A stretch of 21,274 nt of DNA from Novosphingopyxis sp038234155 (GCA_038234155.1 JBBSUT010000030.1:1-21274); one strand, 5' to 3'. Shown: positions 13,809 through 21,274, counted from the first letter of the stretch. Numbers and translations: made by a program. Notes: generated by a model not told the origin, from the sequence alone.

Positions 13809-13832
13809 GGCAAAACTTGCCAATATATTGCC
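13809..13832. promoter_or_regulatory. Cluster of symmetric elements in the phoR / Tat-protein divergent spacer
   Basis: Within the 167-nt divergent gap (13681-13847) lie GGCAA-AAC-TTGCC (13809-13821), the perfect palindrome CAATATATTG (13821-13830) and a direct repeat of TTGCC at 13817 and 13828, one 11-bp helical turn apart. The AT-rich core also offers a TATATT -10-like box toward phoR at 13824-13829, without a convincing -35. This looks like an operator, but no known regulator's consensus is matched. Nothing else stands out in the gap. Confidence 0.35.
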
Positions 13833-13847
13833 GCGTGACAAGCTGTT

Positions 13848-15176
13848 ATGGCCCCGGTCATGAGCCGTTTCTCTCCCCTGCGCCTGATCGCGGCGCTGCT
13901 GCTGCTGGTGGGCGGCGCGGTGATGGCCGGTCAGGTGCCAGACTGGCCGCAGCGCAGCTTCATCATGATCGTATCCGGAATGATTGCCATCTTCCTGGCT
14001 GCGGACCAGGGCGGCGGACGCGCGCGTGTGCGCCCGGCCCGGTCCGATCCGTCGCCGACCGGCCGGATTACCCATCATCCCGATTTCCAGAGCTTCATCG
14101 ATGCCTCGGCGGACCCGGTCATGGTGGTGGAGGGCGCGCGCGTGACCAATGCCAACCGCGCGGCGCTGCGCCTGTTTGGCCAGAATGTGGTGGGCGAGAA
14201 TGTGCGCACCGCCGTGCGGCATGCCGGCGCGGCCGAGCGGCTGGCCGATGCTGACGCGCGGCACGAAGGGCGGCCGCTGCGGTTGACCGGTATCGGCCTG
14301 CGCGATCAAAGCTGGGATATGGACATCCGCCGCATCGGGACCAGCCAGAAGATGGTGCATCTGACCGACCGCACGTCGAGCCAGGCGGCCGAGAAGATGC
14401 GCGTCGATTTCGTCGCCAACGCCAGCCACGAACTGATGACCCCGCTGAGCTCGGTGAAGGGCTTTATCGAAACGCTCAGCGAGCCGGACGCGGGCGGATC
14501 AGCTCCCACGCGCGAGCGGTTTCTGGCGATCATGGCGGCCGAGACCGACCGGATGCAGACGCTGGTGCGCGACCTCATGTCGCTCAGCCGGATCGAGGCG
14601 GAAAAATACCAGCCGCTCGAAACCAGCGTGGATTTGGGCATCATCGCACGCAGCGTGGCCGGCGAGCTGGCTGCCGGATCGAACGCGCGCGGGCGCGATA
14701 TCGTGGTGAATGGCATTACCATCGATGGGCCGCTGGCGCCGTTGATGGTGATGGGCGACACCGCTCAGCTGCGCCAGCTGCTCTACAATATCCTGTCGAA
14801 CGCCATGAAATACGGCCGCGCCGGCACGCCGATCCGGTTGACGCTGGGCCCGTCCCGGTCCGGATCGATGGCGCGGCTGATCGTGGCGGACGAGGGCGAG
14901 GGGATTGCGCCGGAACATATCCCGCGGCTGACCGAGCGTTTCTACCGCGTCGATTCGGGCCGCAGCCGCCAGCTGGGGGGCACGGGGCTGGGCCTGTCGC
15001 TGGTCAAGCATATCGTGGACCGGCACCGCGGCCATCTGGAAATCGCCAGCGAACAGGGCAAGGGCACCACGATCGCCGTCATGCTGCAGATTGCGCGCCC
15101 TGCCGACGGAGGCGCGCACGCCAGTAGCGGAGCTGACGGCGCCGCCAAACCCGGCCATGATACCGCCAATCTGTAA
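13848..15176 (+). CDS. phoR: Phosphate-regulon sensor histidine kinase PhoR
   Basis: A 442-residue membrane histidine kinase. Two hydrophobic helices (about 11-28 and 37-52) with only a short turn between them give no periplasmic sensor domain, as in PhoR, which senses phosphate through PstSCAB/PhoU. A PAS-like region follows (about 82-165). The H-box FVANASHELMTPLSSVKGF has the phosphorylated His194 but Met197 where the family almost always has Arg. The N-box YNILSNAMKYG, G1 box DEGEGIAPEHI, F-box LTERFYRVD and G2 box GGTGLGLSLVKHIV are intact. The Gly/Ala-rich tail is dispensable-looking. The ATG at 13848 has a weak Shine-Dalgarno; Met5 at 13860 is an alternative. It stands before pstS, whose Pho box overlaps its stop codon. 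Confidence 0.95.
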   Translation: MAPVMSRFSPLRLIAALLLLVGGAVMAGQVPDWPQRSFIMIVSGMIAIFLAADQGGGRARVRPARSDPSPTGRITHHPDFQSFIDASADPVMVVEGARVTNANRAALRLFGQNVVGENVRTAVRHAGAAERLADADARHEGRPLRLTGIGLRDQSWDMDIRRIGTSQKMVHLTDRTSSQAAEKMRVDFVANASHELMTPLSSVKGFIETLSEPDAGGSAPTRERFLAIMAAETDRMQTLVRDLMSLSRIEAEKYQPLETSVDLGIIARSVAGELAAGSNARGRDIVVNGITIDGPLAPLMVMGDTAQLRQLLYNILSNAMKYGRAGTPIRLTLGPSRSGSMARLIVADEGEGIAPEHIPRLTERFYRVDSGRSRQLGGTGLGLSLVKHIVDRHRGHLEIASEQGKGTTIAVMLQIARPADGGAHASSGADGAAKPGHDTANL

Positions 15177-15210
15177 CGCAGCTGTCACATAGTGGTCACC
15201 TGTAAGCCAC
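15171..15210 (+). promoter_or_regulatory. Extended Pho box upstream of pstS
   Basis: Half-sites CTGTAAC (15171-15177) and CTGTCAC (15182-15188) are separated by 4 nt, the standard PhoB-box geometry. Two weaker half-sites continue the 11-bp period: TGGTCAC (15193-15199) and AAGCCAC (15204-15210). The first half-site contains the phoR stop codon TAA. PhoB-P normally replaces a -35 box here; the distance to the -10-like TACAAC at 15221 is 10 nt, as expected for a PhoB-activated promoter. Confidence 0.78.
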
Positions 15211-15220
15211 CAGTCGGGCC

Positions 15221-15226
15221 TACAAC
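15221..15226 (+). promoter_or_regulatory. Candidate -10 box of the pstS promoter
   Basis: TACAAC lies 10 nt after the last Pho half-site and about 70 nt before the pstS ATG. There is no -35 consensus, as expected for a PhoB-dependent promoter. The rest of the 121-nt leader to pstS holds no other feature I recognise. Confidence 0.45.
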
Positions 15227-15297
15227 GCGCAGCATGACCGGGCCGTTTCCGCTTCGCTGGAGGCGCGCGGCCGAATGCAATTGATCGAGGATTTTTT

Positions 15298-16347
15298 ATG
15301 CTGAAGACATGGGCGATATTGGCGGCGACGGCTGCGCTGCTGGCAGGCTGCCAGGACCAGGCCAGCACGTCAGGCGGCGGCACGCGCGATCATATCGCGA
15401 TGGTCGGCTCGTCGACCGTGTTTCCCTTCGCCAAGGCGGTGTCCGAGCGTTTCGCCAGCGGCGGCGCAGGGCGCACCGCCCCGGTGCTCGAATCGACCGG
15501 AACCGGCGGCGGGATCGAGCAATTCTGCGCGGGCGTGGGCCCAGGCACCCCGGACATCGCCAACGCATCGCGCCGGATGAAGCCGAGCGAGTTCGCCGCC
15601 TGCCAGAAGAACGGCGTGACCGACGTGGCCGAAGTGAAGATCGGCATCGACGGCATTGCGCTGGCCGAATCGGTGCGCGGTCCCAAATTCGCGCTGACCG
15701 AGAAGCAGATCTACGAAGCGCTGGCGGCCAAGCCCTATGGCATGGAACAGGCGGCCAAGACCTGGTCCGACGTCGATCCCTCGCTGCCCAACATCCCGAT
15801 CGCGGTCTACGGCCCGCCGACCACTTCCGGCACACGCGATGCGTTCGAGGAACTGATCCTGACCAAGGGCTGCGAATCGGATCCCGCGATTTTGGCGCTG
15901 AAGGACAGCGACAAGGACAAACATGACGCGATTTGCCACGATATCCGCACCGACGGTGCCTATAAGGAACAGGGCGAGAACGACAATCTGATCGTCCAGA
16001 AGCTCGACAGCAATCCCGATATGCTGGGGATCTTCGGATACAGCTATATGGCGGAAAATGCCGACAAGGTCCGCGGCATCCCGATCCAGGGCGTCGCCCC
16101 CACATATGAGACCATCGCCAATGGCAGTTATCCCGGCGCACGCCCGCTGTTCATCTATGTGAAGAAAGCGCATGTCGGCAAGATTCCGGGACTGCAGGAA
16201 TATGTGAAGGCGTTCGTCACGGCCGGCGCGAAGAACGGCTATCTGGCGCCGCTGGGTCTCATCCCCCTGCCCGATGCAGATCGCGCGGCCGCGGCGGGCA
16301 ATGCCGATACGCTGACCAGTATCGACGCCGCATCGCTGGCCAGCTAG
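15298..16347 (+). CDS. pstS: Phosphate ABC transporter substrate-binding protein (lipoprotein form)
   Basis: A 349-residue phosphate-binding protein of the high-affinity Pst transporter. The N-terminus MLKTWAILAATAALLAGC is a lipoprotein signal with lipobox LLAG-Cys18, so the mature protein is probably membrane-anchored rather than free in the periplasm. Phosphate-binding loops are visible: GSSTVFPF (about 37-44), ESTGTGGGIEQF (about 65-76) and TTSGTRDAFEE (about 179-189). GAGG lies 6 nt upstream of the ATG. The gene is first behind the Pho box and is followed after 45 nt by pstC, with a GC-rich structure in the gap that may favour higher PstS levels. Confidence 0.96.
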   Translation: MLKTWAILAATAALLAGCQDQASTSGGGTRDHIAMVGSSTVFPFAKAVSERFASGGAGRTAPVLESTGTGGGIEQFCAGVGPGTPDIANASRRMKPSEFAACQKNGVTDVAEVKIGIDGIALAESVRGPKFALTEKQIYEALAAKPYGMEQAAKTWSDVDPSLPNIPIAVYGPPTTSGTRDAFEELILTKGCESDPAILALKDSDKDKHDAICHDIRTDGAYKEQGENDNLIVQKLDSNPDMLGIFGYSYMAENADKVRGIPIQGVAPTYETIANGSYPGARPLFIYVKKAHVGKIPGLQEYVKAFVTAGAKNGYLAPLGLIPLPDADRAAAAGNADTLTSIDAASLAS

Positions 16348-16365
16348 GCCGGGCCGCGCGGCCAG
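16336..16365 (+). other. Intercistronic hairpin between pstS and pstC
   Basis: CTGGCC (16336-16341) can pair with GGCCAG (16360-16365). Inside or alternatively lies the perfect palindrome GGCCGCGCGGCC (16352-16363). The structure covers the pstS stop codon (16345-16347). Such elements between a binding protein and its permease commonly slow 3' decay of the upstream message or partly attenuate transcription; which applies here is inference. Confidence 0.4.
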
Positions 16366-16392
16366 GAATGATAGACGGGGAATAGGGTAGAC

Positions 16393-17781
16393 ATGGCTGG
16401 AGCGGGTCTGCTCTTTCTGGTGCTCGGGCTGGGCTTGATCGCATGGATCACCGGACGCGCGCGCGCGTCGGCCTTTGTCCATGGTAATCGGCATGGTCAC
16501 CGGTCCAACCTCAACAGTCTGCCGAGCTATCATGGTTGGTATCTGGCGCTGTTCGCGGTGGTGCCGGCGCTGCTTTTCCTGGCCGTGTGGAGCAGCATCG
16601 TGCCCGCGCTGCAGACGGACATGGTGCTGTCCGCGCCGGAAGCGGCCTCCCTGCCCACCGACGGCTTTACCCGCGCCTCGATCCTGTCCGAAGCCCGCGC
16701 CATCGCACACGGCACGCAGGATACCGCCTTCCAGCCGCAGGCCGGGCAGTTCGTGCCGCTCTACCGCGCCGCGATCGCGCATTATAACTGGATCGCCGGA
16801 GCGGCCACCGTGCTGCTGGTGTTTGCCGGCGGTGCCTATGCCTTTACCCGGCTGAAGCCCGATTTCCGCGCGCGCACCAAGGTGGAGCGCGTGGTGATGG
16901 CCGCGCTGCTGCTGGCCTCGCTCATTGCCATCGTCACCACCGTCGGCATCGTCGCCTCGCTGATTTTCGAAACGGTACGCTTCTTCCAGATGGTCAATCC
17001 GCTGGAGTTTCTGTTTGGCACCACCTGGAACCCGCAGAGCACCGTGACGCCGGGCGGCGACAACGGTTTTGGCGCAATCCCGCTGTTCTGGGGCACGGTG
17101 TTCATCGGCGCGATCATCGCCATGATCGTGGCGATCCCGCTTGGCCTCATGAGCGCGGTCTACCTCACCCAATATGCCCGCCCCGCGGTGCGCAAGTGGA
17201 TGAAGCCCATCCTGGAGATCCTCGCGGGCGTGCCAACCGTGGTCTACGGTTATTTCGCCGCGCTTACCATCGCACCGGCGCTGCGCGATTTCGCCGCGAC
17301 AATCGGCATTCCGGGCGCCTCGTCCGAAAGCGCGCTGGCGGCGGGCATCGTCATGGGCGTGATGATCATTCCCTTTGTCAGCTCCATGGCCGATGACAGT
17401 ATTGCGGCGGTTCCGGGCGCGATGCGCGACGGATCACTGGCAATGGGGTCGACCAAGTCCGAGACGATCAAGAAGGTGCTGATCCCCGCCGCGCTGCCCG
17501 GCGTGGTCGGCGGCGTGCTGCTGGCCGTCAGCCGCGCGATCGGCGAGACCATGATCGTGGTGATGGCCGCGGGGCTGACCGCCAACATGACCGCCAATCC
17601 CTTTGCCAGCGTGACCACGGTGACGGTGCAGATCGTGCAATTGCTCACCGGCGATCAGGAGTTTGACAGCCCCAAGACACTGGCGGCCTTCGCGCTGGGC
17701 CTGGTCCTGTTCATTGTCACGCTGCTGCTCAACCTGGTCGCGCTGCGCGTGGTCAAGCGTTACCGGGAGGCTTATGAATGA
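16393..17781 (+). CDS. pstC: Phosphate ABC transporter permease PstC, long form
   Basis: A 462-residue inner-membrane permease of the PstSCAB complex. Compared with E. coli PstC (about 320 residues) it has a long N-terminal part: a first helix (about 4-20), a second (about 49-70), an extracytoplasmic stretch (about 72-128) and a third helix (about 133-153). This matches the extended alphaproteobacterial/pseudomonad form (I recall DUF3708 for that region). The core has the EAA-loop coupling motif around DGSLAMGSTKSETIKKVLIPAALPG (starting near residue 346), followed by AIGETM. AGGG lies about 6 nt before the ATG. Its TGA overlaps the pstA ATG (ATGA). Confidence 0.95.
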   Translation: MAGAGLLFLVLGLGLIAWITGRARASAFVHGNRHGHRSNLNSLPSYHGWYLALFAVVPALLFLAVWSSIVPALQTDMVLSAPEAASLPTDGFTRASILSEARAIAHGTQDTAFQPQAGQFVPLYRAAIAHYNWIAGAATVLLVFAGGAYAFTRLKPDFRARTKVERVVMAALLLASLIAIVTTVGIVASLIFETVRFFQMVNPLEFLFGTTWNPQSTVTPGGDNGFGAIPLFWGTVFIGAIIAMIVAIPLGLMSAVYLTQYARPAVRKWMKPILEILAGVPTVVYGYFAALTIAPALRDFAATIGIPGASSESALAAGIVMGVMIIPFVSSMADDSIAAVPGAMRDGSLAMGSTKSETIKKVLIPAALPGVVGGVLLAVSRAIGETMIVVMAAGLTANMTANPFASVTTVTVQIVQLLTGDQEFDSPKTLAAFALGLVLFIVTLLLNLVALRVVKRYREAYE

Positions 17782-19067
17782 GCGGCGATAAAGCCCCCGT
17801 TTTCCATGTCGACGGATCGCGTACCGCGCCGACCGACTGGACCAGCGACGCCATGCGCAAACGCATCGCCAAACGCTATGCCGCCGAGCGCCGGTTCAAA
17901 TATCTCGGGCTGGCCGCGGTGGTGCTGTCGGCCTCGTTCCTCGTCTTCCTCCTCTGGGTCATGGTCGGCAACGGTATCAGCGGCTTTCAGCGCACCGAGG
18001 TACGGCTGGACGTCGATTTCCCCGCGCTCACCGGCGGCGCGCAGGCGGCATCGCTCACCGGCCCGCAGGCCGGGACGGCGGCCGCATCGATGGACCTGCC
18101 CGGCGTGGTCTCGGTCGCGATCGAGGCGGAATATGGCGACAGCGGCGCGCAAATCTTCTCCCCGGGTGCCTGGCAGATCGTGCGGAAGAAGCTGCTGGCC
18201 GAGCCGTCGTTGATCGCGGCCAAACGCACATTGTGGCTGCCCGCATCGTCCGAGCTCGATATCGCCATGAAGGAGAGCGGCAATGCCAAGACCGAGGCGC
18301 TGCTGGCCGATCTGCGCGGGAAAAACCTGGTGCGCACCGGCTTCAACGATACCTTCCTGACCGGCTCCGACGCTACCGATCCGGCGCAGGCGGGCATCTG
18401 GTCCGCGTTCAAGGGATCGCTGATGACCATGCTGGTCACCGTGCTGCTGGCATTTCCGATCGGTGTGCTGGCCGCGCTGTATCTGGAGGAATATGCGCCC
18501 AAGAACCGCTGGACCGACCTCATCGAGGTATCGATCAACAATCTGGCGGCGGTGCCTTCGATCATCTTCGGCCTGCTCGGGCTGGTGGTGTTCCTGAACT
18601 GGATGCACCTGCCGCGCTCGGCCGCTATCGTGGGCGGGCTGACGCTGGCGTTGATGACCATGCCGATCATTGTCATCGCCGGGCGCAACGCGATCAAGAG
18701 CGTGCCGCCGAGCATCCGGGAAGCGGCGCTGGGCATCGGCGCGTCGCCGGTGCAGGTGGTGTTTCATCATGTGCTGCCGCTGGCGCTGCCCGGCATCCTG
18801 ACCGGCACGATCATCGGCATGGCCCGGGCGCTGGGCGAGACCGCGCCGCTGCTGCTGATCGGCATGCGTGCCTTCATCCCGACCGCGCCCGGCGGGCTGA
18901 CCGATCCTTCCACCGTCCTGCCGGTGCAGATCTATCTGTGGTCGGACGAGGTCAATCGCGGCTTCGTCGAGAAAACCAGCGCGGCGATCATCGTGCTGCT
19001 ACTGTTCCTGCTCACAATGAACGCGCTGGCCATTTATCTGCGCAACAAGTTCGAAACCCGCTGGTGA
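17778..19067 (+). CDS. pstA: Phosphate ABC transporter permease PstA, long form
   Basis: A 429-residue second permease subunit, start overlapping the pstC stop (ATGA). A cytoplasmic N-terminus (1-45) and one helix (about 50-72) precede an extracytoplasmic domain of about 140 residues (about 75-205), matching the N-terminal domain I recall as DUF3333. The usual permease helices follow, with the EAA motif EAALGIGASPVQVVFHHVLPL (near residue 315) and RALGETAPLLLIG. The extracytoplasmic domains of PstC and PstA are the main departure from the E. coli transporter. They may form a docking surface for the lipid-anchored PstS. Confidence 0.95.
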   Translation: MSGDKAPVFHVDGSRTAPTDWTSDAMRKRIAKRYAAERRFKYLGLAAVVLSASFLVFLLWVMVGNGISGFQRTEVRLDVDFPALTGGAQAASLTGPQAGTAAASMDLPGVVSVAIEAEYGDSGAQIFSPGAWQIVRKKLLAEPSLIAAKRTLWLPASSELDIAMKESGNAKTEALLADLRGKNLVRTGFNDTFLTGSDATDPAQAGIWSAFKGSLMTMLVTVLLAFPIGVLAALYLEEYAPKNRWTDLIEVSINNLAAVPSIIFGLLGLVVFLNWMHLPRSAAIVGGLTLALMTMPIIVIAGRNAIKSVPPSIREAALGIGASPVQVVFHHVLPLALPGILTGTIIGMARALGETAPLLLIGMRAFIPTAPGGLTDPSTVLPVQIYLWSDEVNRGFVEKTSAAIIVLLLFLLTMNALAIYLRNKFETRW

Positions 19068-19072
19068 CCGAT

Positions 19073-19933
19073 ATGACCGATAACGATGCAACCAACGATC
19101 CGCGCGCCCGCGTTGCGCGGCAGACCGGAGGCGCTTCGTCCGCAGCCGACGGACCCTTCCAGGCCACCGGCATGGCCGATCCCAAGATGTCGGCGCGCGG
19201 CGTTAACGTGTTCTACGGCGCCAAGCAGGCGATCAACGATGTGTCGATCGACGTTGGGATGGACAATGTCGTTGCCTTCATCGGCCCGTCGGGCTGCGGC
19301 AAGTCCACCTTTCTGCGCACGCTCAACCGCATGAACGACACCATCCCGAGCGCGCGGGTGGAGGGCGACATTCGCCTCGATGGCGAGGATATCTACGCGG
19401 CGCGCATGGACGTGGTGCAGCTGCGCGCGCGCGTTGGCATGGTGTTCCAGAAGCCCAATCCCTTCCCCAAATCGATCTTTGACAACGTCGCCTACGGTCC
19501 GCGCATCCACGGGCTGGCCGCGGGCAAGACCGAACTGGACGAGATCGTGGAACGATCGCTGCAGCGTGCCGGCCTGTGGAACGAGGTGAAGGACCGCCTC
19601 ACCGACAGCGGCACCGCGCTTTCGGGCGGGCAGCAGCAGCGGCTGTGCATCGCGCGCGCCATCGCGGTGGACCCCGAGGTGATCCTGATGGACGAACCGT
19701 GCTCGGCGCTCGATCCCATCGCCACCGCCAAGATCGAGGAATTGATCCACGCGCTGCGCGGCCAATATGCTATCGTGATCGTCACCCACAACATGCAGCA
19801 GGCCGCGCGCGTCTCCCAGCGCACCGCCTTCTTCCATCTGGGCACGCTGGTCGAATATGGCGCGACATCGGATATCTTCACCAATCCGCGCCAGGAAAAG
19901 ACCAAGGATTACATCACCGGCCGATACGGTTAA
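19073..19933 (+). CDS. pstB: Phosphate ABC transporter ATP-binding protein
   Basis: A 286-residue ATPase of PstSCAB. Walker A GPSGCGKST (71-79), Q-loop Gln126 in MVFQKPNPFP, signature LSGGQ (183-187), Walker B VILMDEP (203-209, Glu208) and the H-loop His in VIVTHNMQQ are all present; the C-terminal KTKDYITGRYG is typical of PstB. The first about 40 residues are a polar, Ala/Asp-rich extension beyond the usual start. Met34 (19172) would give a canonical-length protein but has no better Shine-Dalgarno, so the ATG at 19073, 5 nt after the pstA stop, is kept. PstB and PhoU together signal phosphate sufficiency to PhoR. Confidence 0.96.
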   Translation: MTDNDATNDPRARVARQTGGASSAADGPFQATGMADPKMSARGVNVFYGAKQAINDVSIDVGMDNVVAFIGPSGCGKSTFLRTLNRMNDTIPSARVEGDIRLDGEDIYAARMDVVQLRARVGMVFQKPNPFPKSIFDNVAYGPRIHGLAAGKTELDEIVERSLQRAGLWNEVKDRLTDSGTALSGGQQQRLCIARAIAVDPEVILMDEPCSALDPIATAKIEELIHALRGQYAIVIVTHNMQQAARVSQRTAFFHLGTLVEYGATSDIFTNPRQEKTKDYITGRYG

Positions 19934-19957
19934 GATCGACCGACAAAGGACAGCGAC

Positions 19958-20635
19958 ATGAACCAGCAAGCCGGCCACACCGTCACGGCATTCGACGCCG
20001 AAATGTCCGATATTCGCGGCATGATCTCCGATATGGGCGCTCGCGCCGAGGCGGCGGTCGAGGCCGCCATGAAGGCGCTGCGTACCAACGATATCGACAG
20101 CGCGCGCATCGTTGTGGCGGGCGACAAGGCAATCGACGCGATCGAGACCTCGGTCGAGCGGCGCGTGGTGCAAACCATCGCACTGCGGGCGCCGATGGCC
20201 GATGATCTGCGCGATCTGGTCGCCGCGCTGAAGATGAGCGGCGTGATCGAGCGTATCGGCGATTACGGCAAGAACATCGCCAAACGGGTCGGCGCGCTGG
20301 AGGGACATGGTTTCCTCGACAGCAACGATCAGCTGTTCCGCATGGCCGATATCGCCGGCGAGATGGTGCGCATGGCCATGGACGCCTATGCCCGGCGCGA
20401 TATCGACATGGCCCGCGCGGTCTGCGTACGCGACGATGAGGTGGACCAGATCCACAAGGACCTGTTCGTCGATTTCATTGCCCATGTTGCCAAACACCCG
20501 ACCGACGCGACCGAGATCGCGCATCTGCTGTCGATCTCCAAGAACCTGGAGCGCATCGGCGATCACGCCACAAATTGCGCCGAGATGGTGTATTTCTCGC
20601 AGACCGGGCAAAGTCTTGCCGACGAGTTCGAGTGA
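19958..20635 (+). CDS. phoU: Phosphate signalling protein PhoU
   Basis: 225 residues, all-helical, with two PhoU repeats (about 18-110 and 120-212). Each contains the metal-binding pattern ERIGD, as ERIGDYGKNIAKR near residue 95 and ERIGDHATNCAE near residue 200. PhoU links Pst transport activity to PhoR so that PhoB is dephosphorylated when phosphate is plentiful; in many bacteria its loss causes toxic phosphate uptake. AAAGGA lies 7 nt before the ATG. It lies 24 nt after pstB and 28 nt before phoB, in the same transcript. Confidence 0.97.
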   Translation: MNQQAGHTVTAFDAEMSDIRGMISDMGARAEAAVEAAMKALRTNDIDSARIVVAGDKAIDAIETSVERRVVQTIALRAPMADDLRDLVAALKMSGVIERIGDYGKNIAKRVGALEGHGFLDSNDQLFRMADIAGEMVRMAMDAYARRDIDMARAVCVRDDEVDQIHKDLFVDFIAHVAKHPTDATEIAHLLSISKNLERIGDHATNCAEMVYFSQTGQSLADEFE

Positions 20636-20663
20636 GCATGCCGATGTTGAAGGGACTCAGGCG

Positions 20664-21274
20664 ATGAACAAGCCCCGCATGCTGTTGGTAGAGGATGATG
20701 CCTCGCTGGCCGAACTGGTCCGCTGGCATTTCGAACGCGAGGAGTTCGAGGTGCGACAGACGCCCGATGGCGAGGAAGCGCTGATCATGGCACGCGAGCA
20801 GACGCCCGATATCGTGCTGCTCGACTGGATGATCGAGAACCTCTCCGGCATCGAGGTCTGCCGCCAGCTGCGCAAGATCGAGACCACGGCCAACGTCCCG
20901 ATCATCATGCTCACCGCGCGCGGCGAGGAGGACGACCGAATCCGCGGCTTTGAGATTGGCGCGGACGATTATGTCACCAAGCCGTTTTCCCCGCGCGAAC
21001 TGGTGGCGCGCGTCAACGCGGTGCTGCGCCGTGTGCGCCCTGCGCTGGCTGGCGAGACGCTGAGATTCGCCGATGTCGAGATGGACACCGTGGCCCACAA
21101 GGTGAAGCGGGGCGGCAAGACCGTGGCGCTCGGCCCCACCGAATATCGCCTATTCAAACATTTTCTCGAGCATCCCGGCTGGGTGTTCAGCCGCGAACGC
21201 CTGCTCGACAGCGTCTGGGGCCACGACAGCGACATCGAACCGCGCACCGTGGACGTCCACATCCGCCGCCTCAG
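20664..21274 (+). CDS. phoB: Phosphate-regulon response regulator PhoB (3' end cut by window edge)
   Basis: 203 complete codons of an OmpR/PhoB-type regulator. The receiver domain (1-120) has acidic residues Asp11/Asp12, phospho-acceptor Asp54 in IVLLDWMI, Thr84 and Lys106 in VTKPFS. The DNA-binding winged helix (from about 130) is visible through the recognition-helix region RTVDVHIRRL, where the window ends; about 25 residues should remain. It would bind the Pho box at 15171-15210 and so control its own operon. AAGGGA lies upstream of the ATG. The placement after phoU, with the cognate phoR at the other end of the locus, is the usual alphaproteobacterial layout. Confidence 0.95.
   Translation, partial: MNKPRMLLVEDDASLAELVRWHFEREEFEVRQTPDGEEALIMAREQTPDIVLLDWMIENLSGIEVCRQLRKIETTANVPIIMLTARGEEDDRIRGFEIGADDYVTKPFSPRELVARVNAVLRRVRPALAGETLRFADVEMDTVAHKVKRGGKTVALGPTEYRLFKHFLEHPGWVFSRERLLDSVWGHDSDIEPRTVDVHIRRL

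Noticed and set aside
13831..13849. A Pho box in front of phoR
   Set aside because: CTGTTAT (13843-13849) resembles a half-site, but the positions 11 bp upstream do not match, and it overlaps the start codon.
15370..17172. A 600-codon minus-strand open frame opposite pstS and pstC
   Set aside because: Same reasoning: its composition is that of an antisense frame, and both plus-strand genes carry family motifs throughout.
19034..20611. A 525-codon minus-strand open frame opposite pstB and phoU
   Set aside because: Low-complexity, His/Asp/Arg-rich antisense shadow of two well-supported genes; no Shine-Dalgarno or domain.
1..21274. CRISPR arrays, tRNA/rRNA genes, insertion sequences, prophage
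   Set aside because: No regularly spaced repeats, no cloverleaf-like sequences in the short gaps, and no transposase, integrase or terminal repeats were found on either strand.

Overview
The window is a GC-rich stretch of alphaproteobacterial chromosome, most probably from a sphingomonad (Sphingomonas, Sphingobium, Sphingopyxis or a relative). This rests on three things: the protein sequences; the alphaproteobacterial Pho order phoR-pstS-pstC-pstA-pstB-phoU-phoB; and an HprK-related kinase / PqqD-like / nucleotidyltransferase set of the kind found in sphingomonads. Coding density is very high. No gap between genes exceeds about 170 bp, and I see no tRNA, rRNA, IS element, prophage or CRISPR.

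Left part, about 1-9190, all minus strand. Read in the direction of transcription it runs glmU, a small lipoprotein gene, an N-terminally truncated PIN-domain (VapC-like) remnant, glmS, a fused alpha/beta-hydrolase-OsmC gene and csaA. After a gap with a candidate promoter come argD, argF and hslO (cut by the window edge). GlmS and GlmU make UDP-GlcNAc for peptidoglycan and LPS. ArgD and ArgF are two steps of arginine synthesis. Hsp33, CsaA and the OsmC domain are stress or chaperone functions.

Middle, 9256-10745, plus strand: a phosphoglycolate-phosphatase-like HAD gene (gph) overlapping by 4 nt a crotonase-fold gene that lacks both usual catalytic glutamates. Converging on it from the right (13680 to 10881, minus strand) is a compact four-gene operon: a small Tat-exported protein of unknown function, a PqqD-like protein, an HprK-related kinase A and a PF14907-type nucleotidyltransferase. 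The last three overlap end to start. This is the least understood system in the window; related sets are known beside exosortase/PEP-CTERM loci, but no exosortase gene is visible here.

Right part, 13848-21274, plus strand: the complete phosphate-starvation locus. PhoR is the sensor kinase, with an unusual Met in its H-box; PstSCAB is the high-affinity phosphate ABC transporter, PhoU couples the transporter to the kinase, and PhoB is the response regulator (cut at the window edge). An extended Pho box with 11-bp periodicity overlaps the phoR stop codon and lies in front of pstS, so PhoB probably drives pstSCAB-phoU-phoB in a positive loop.

Several start codons were reassigned from ribosome-binding-site evidence: argF at 1784, the hydrolase-OsmC gene at 4839, glmS at 6705, glmU at a TTG at 9190, the nucleotidyltransferase at a GTG at 11966 and the Tat protein at a GTG at 13680.
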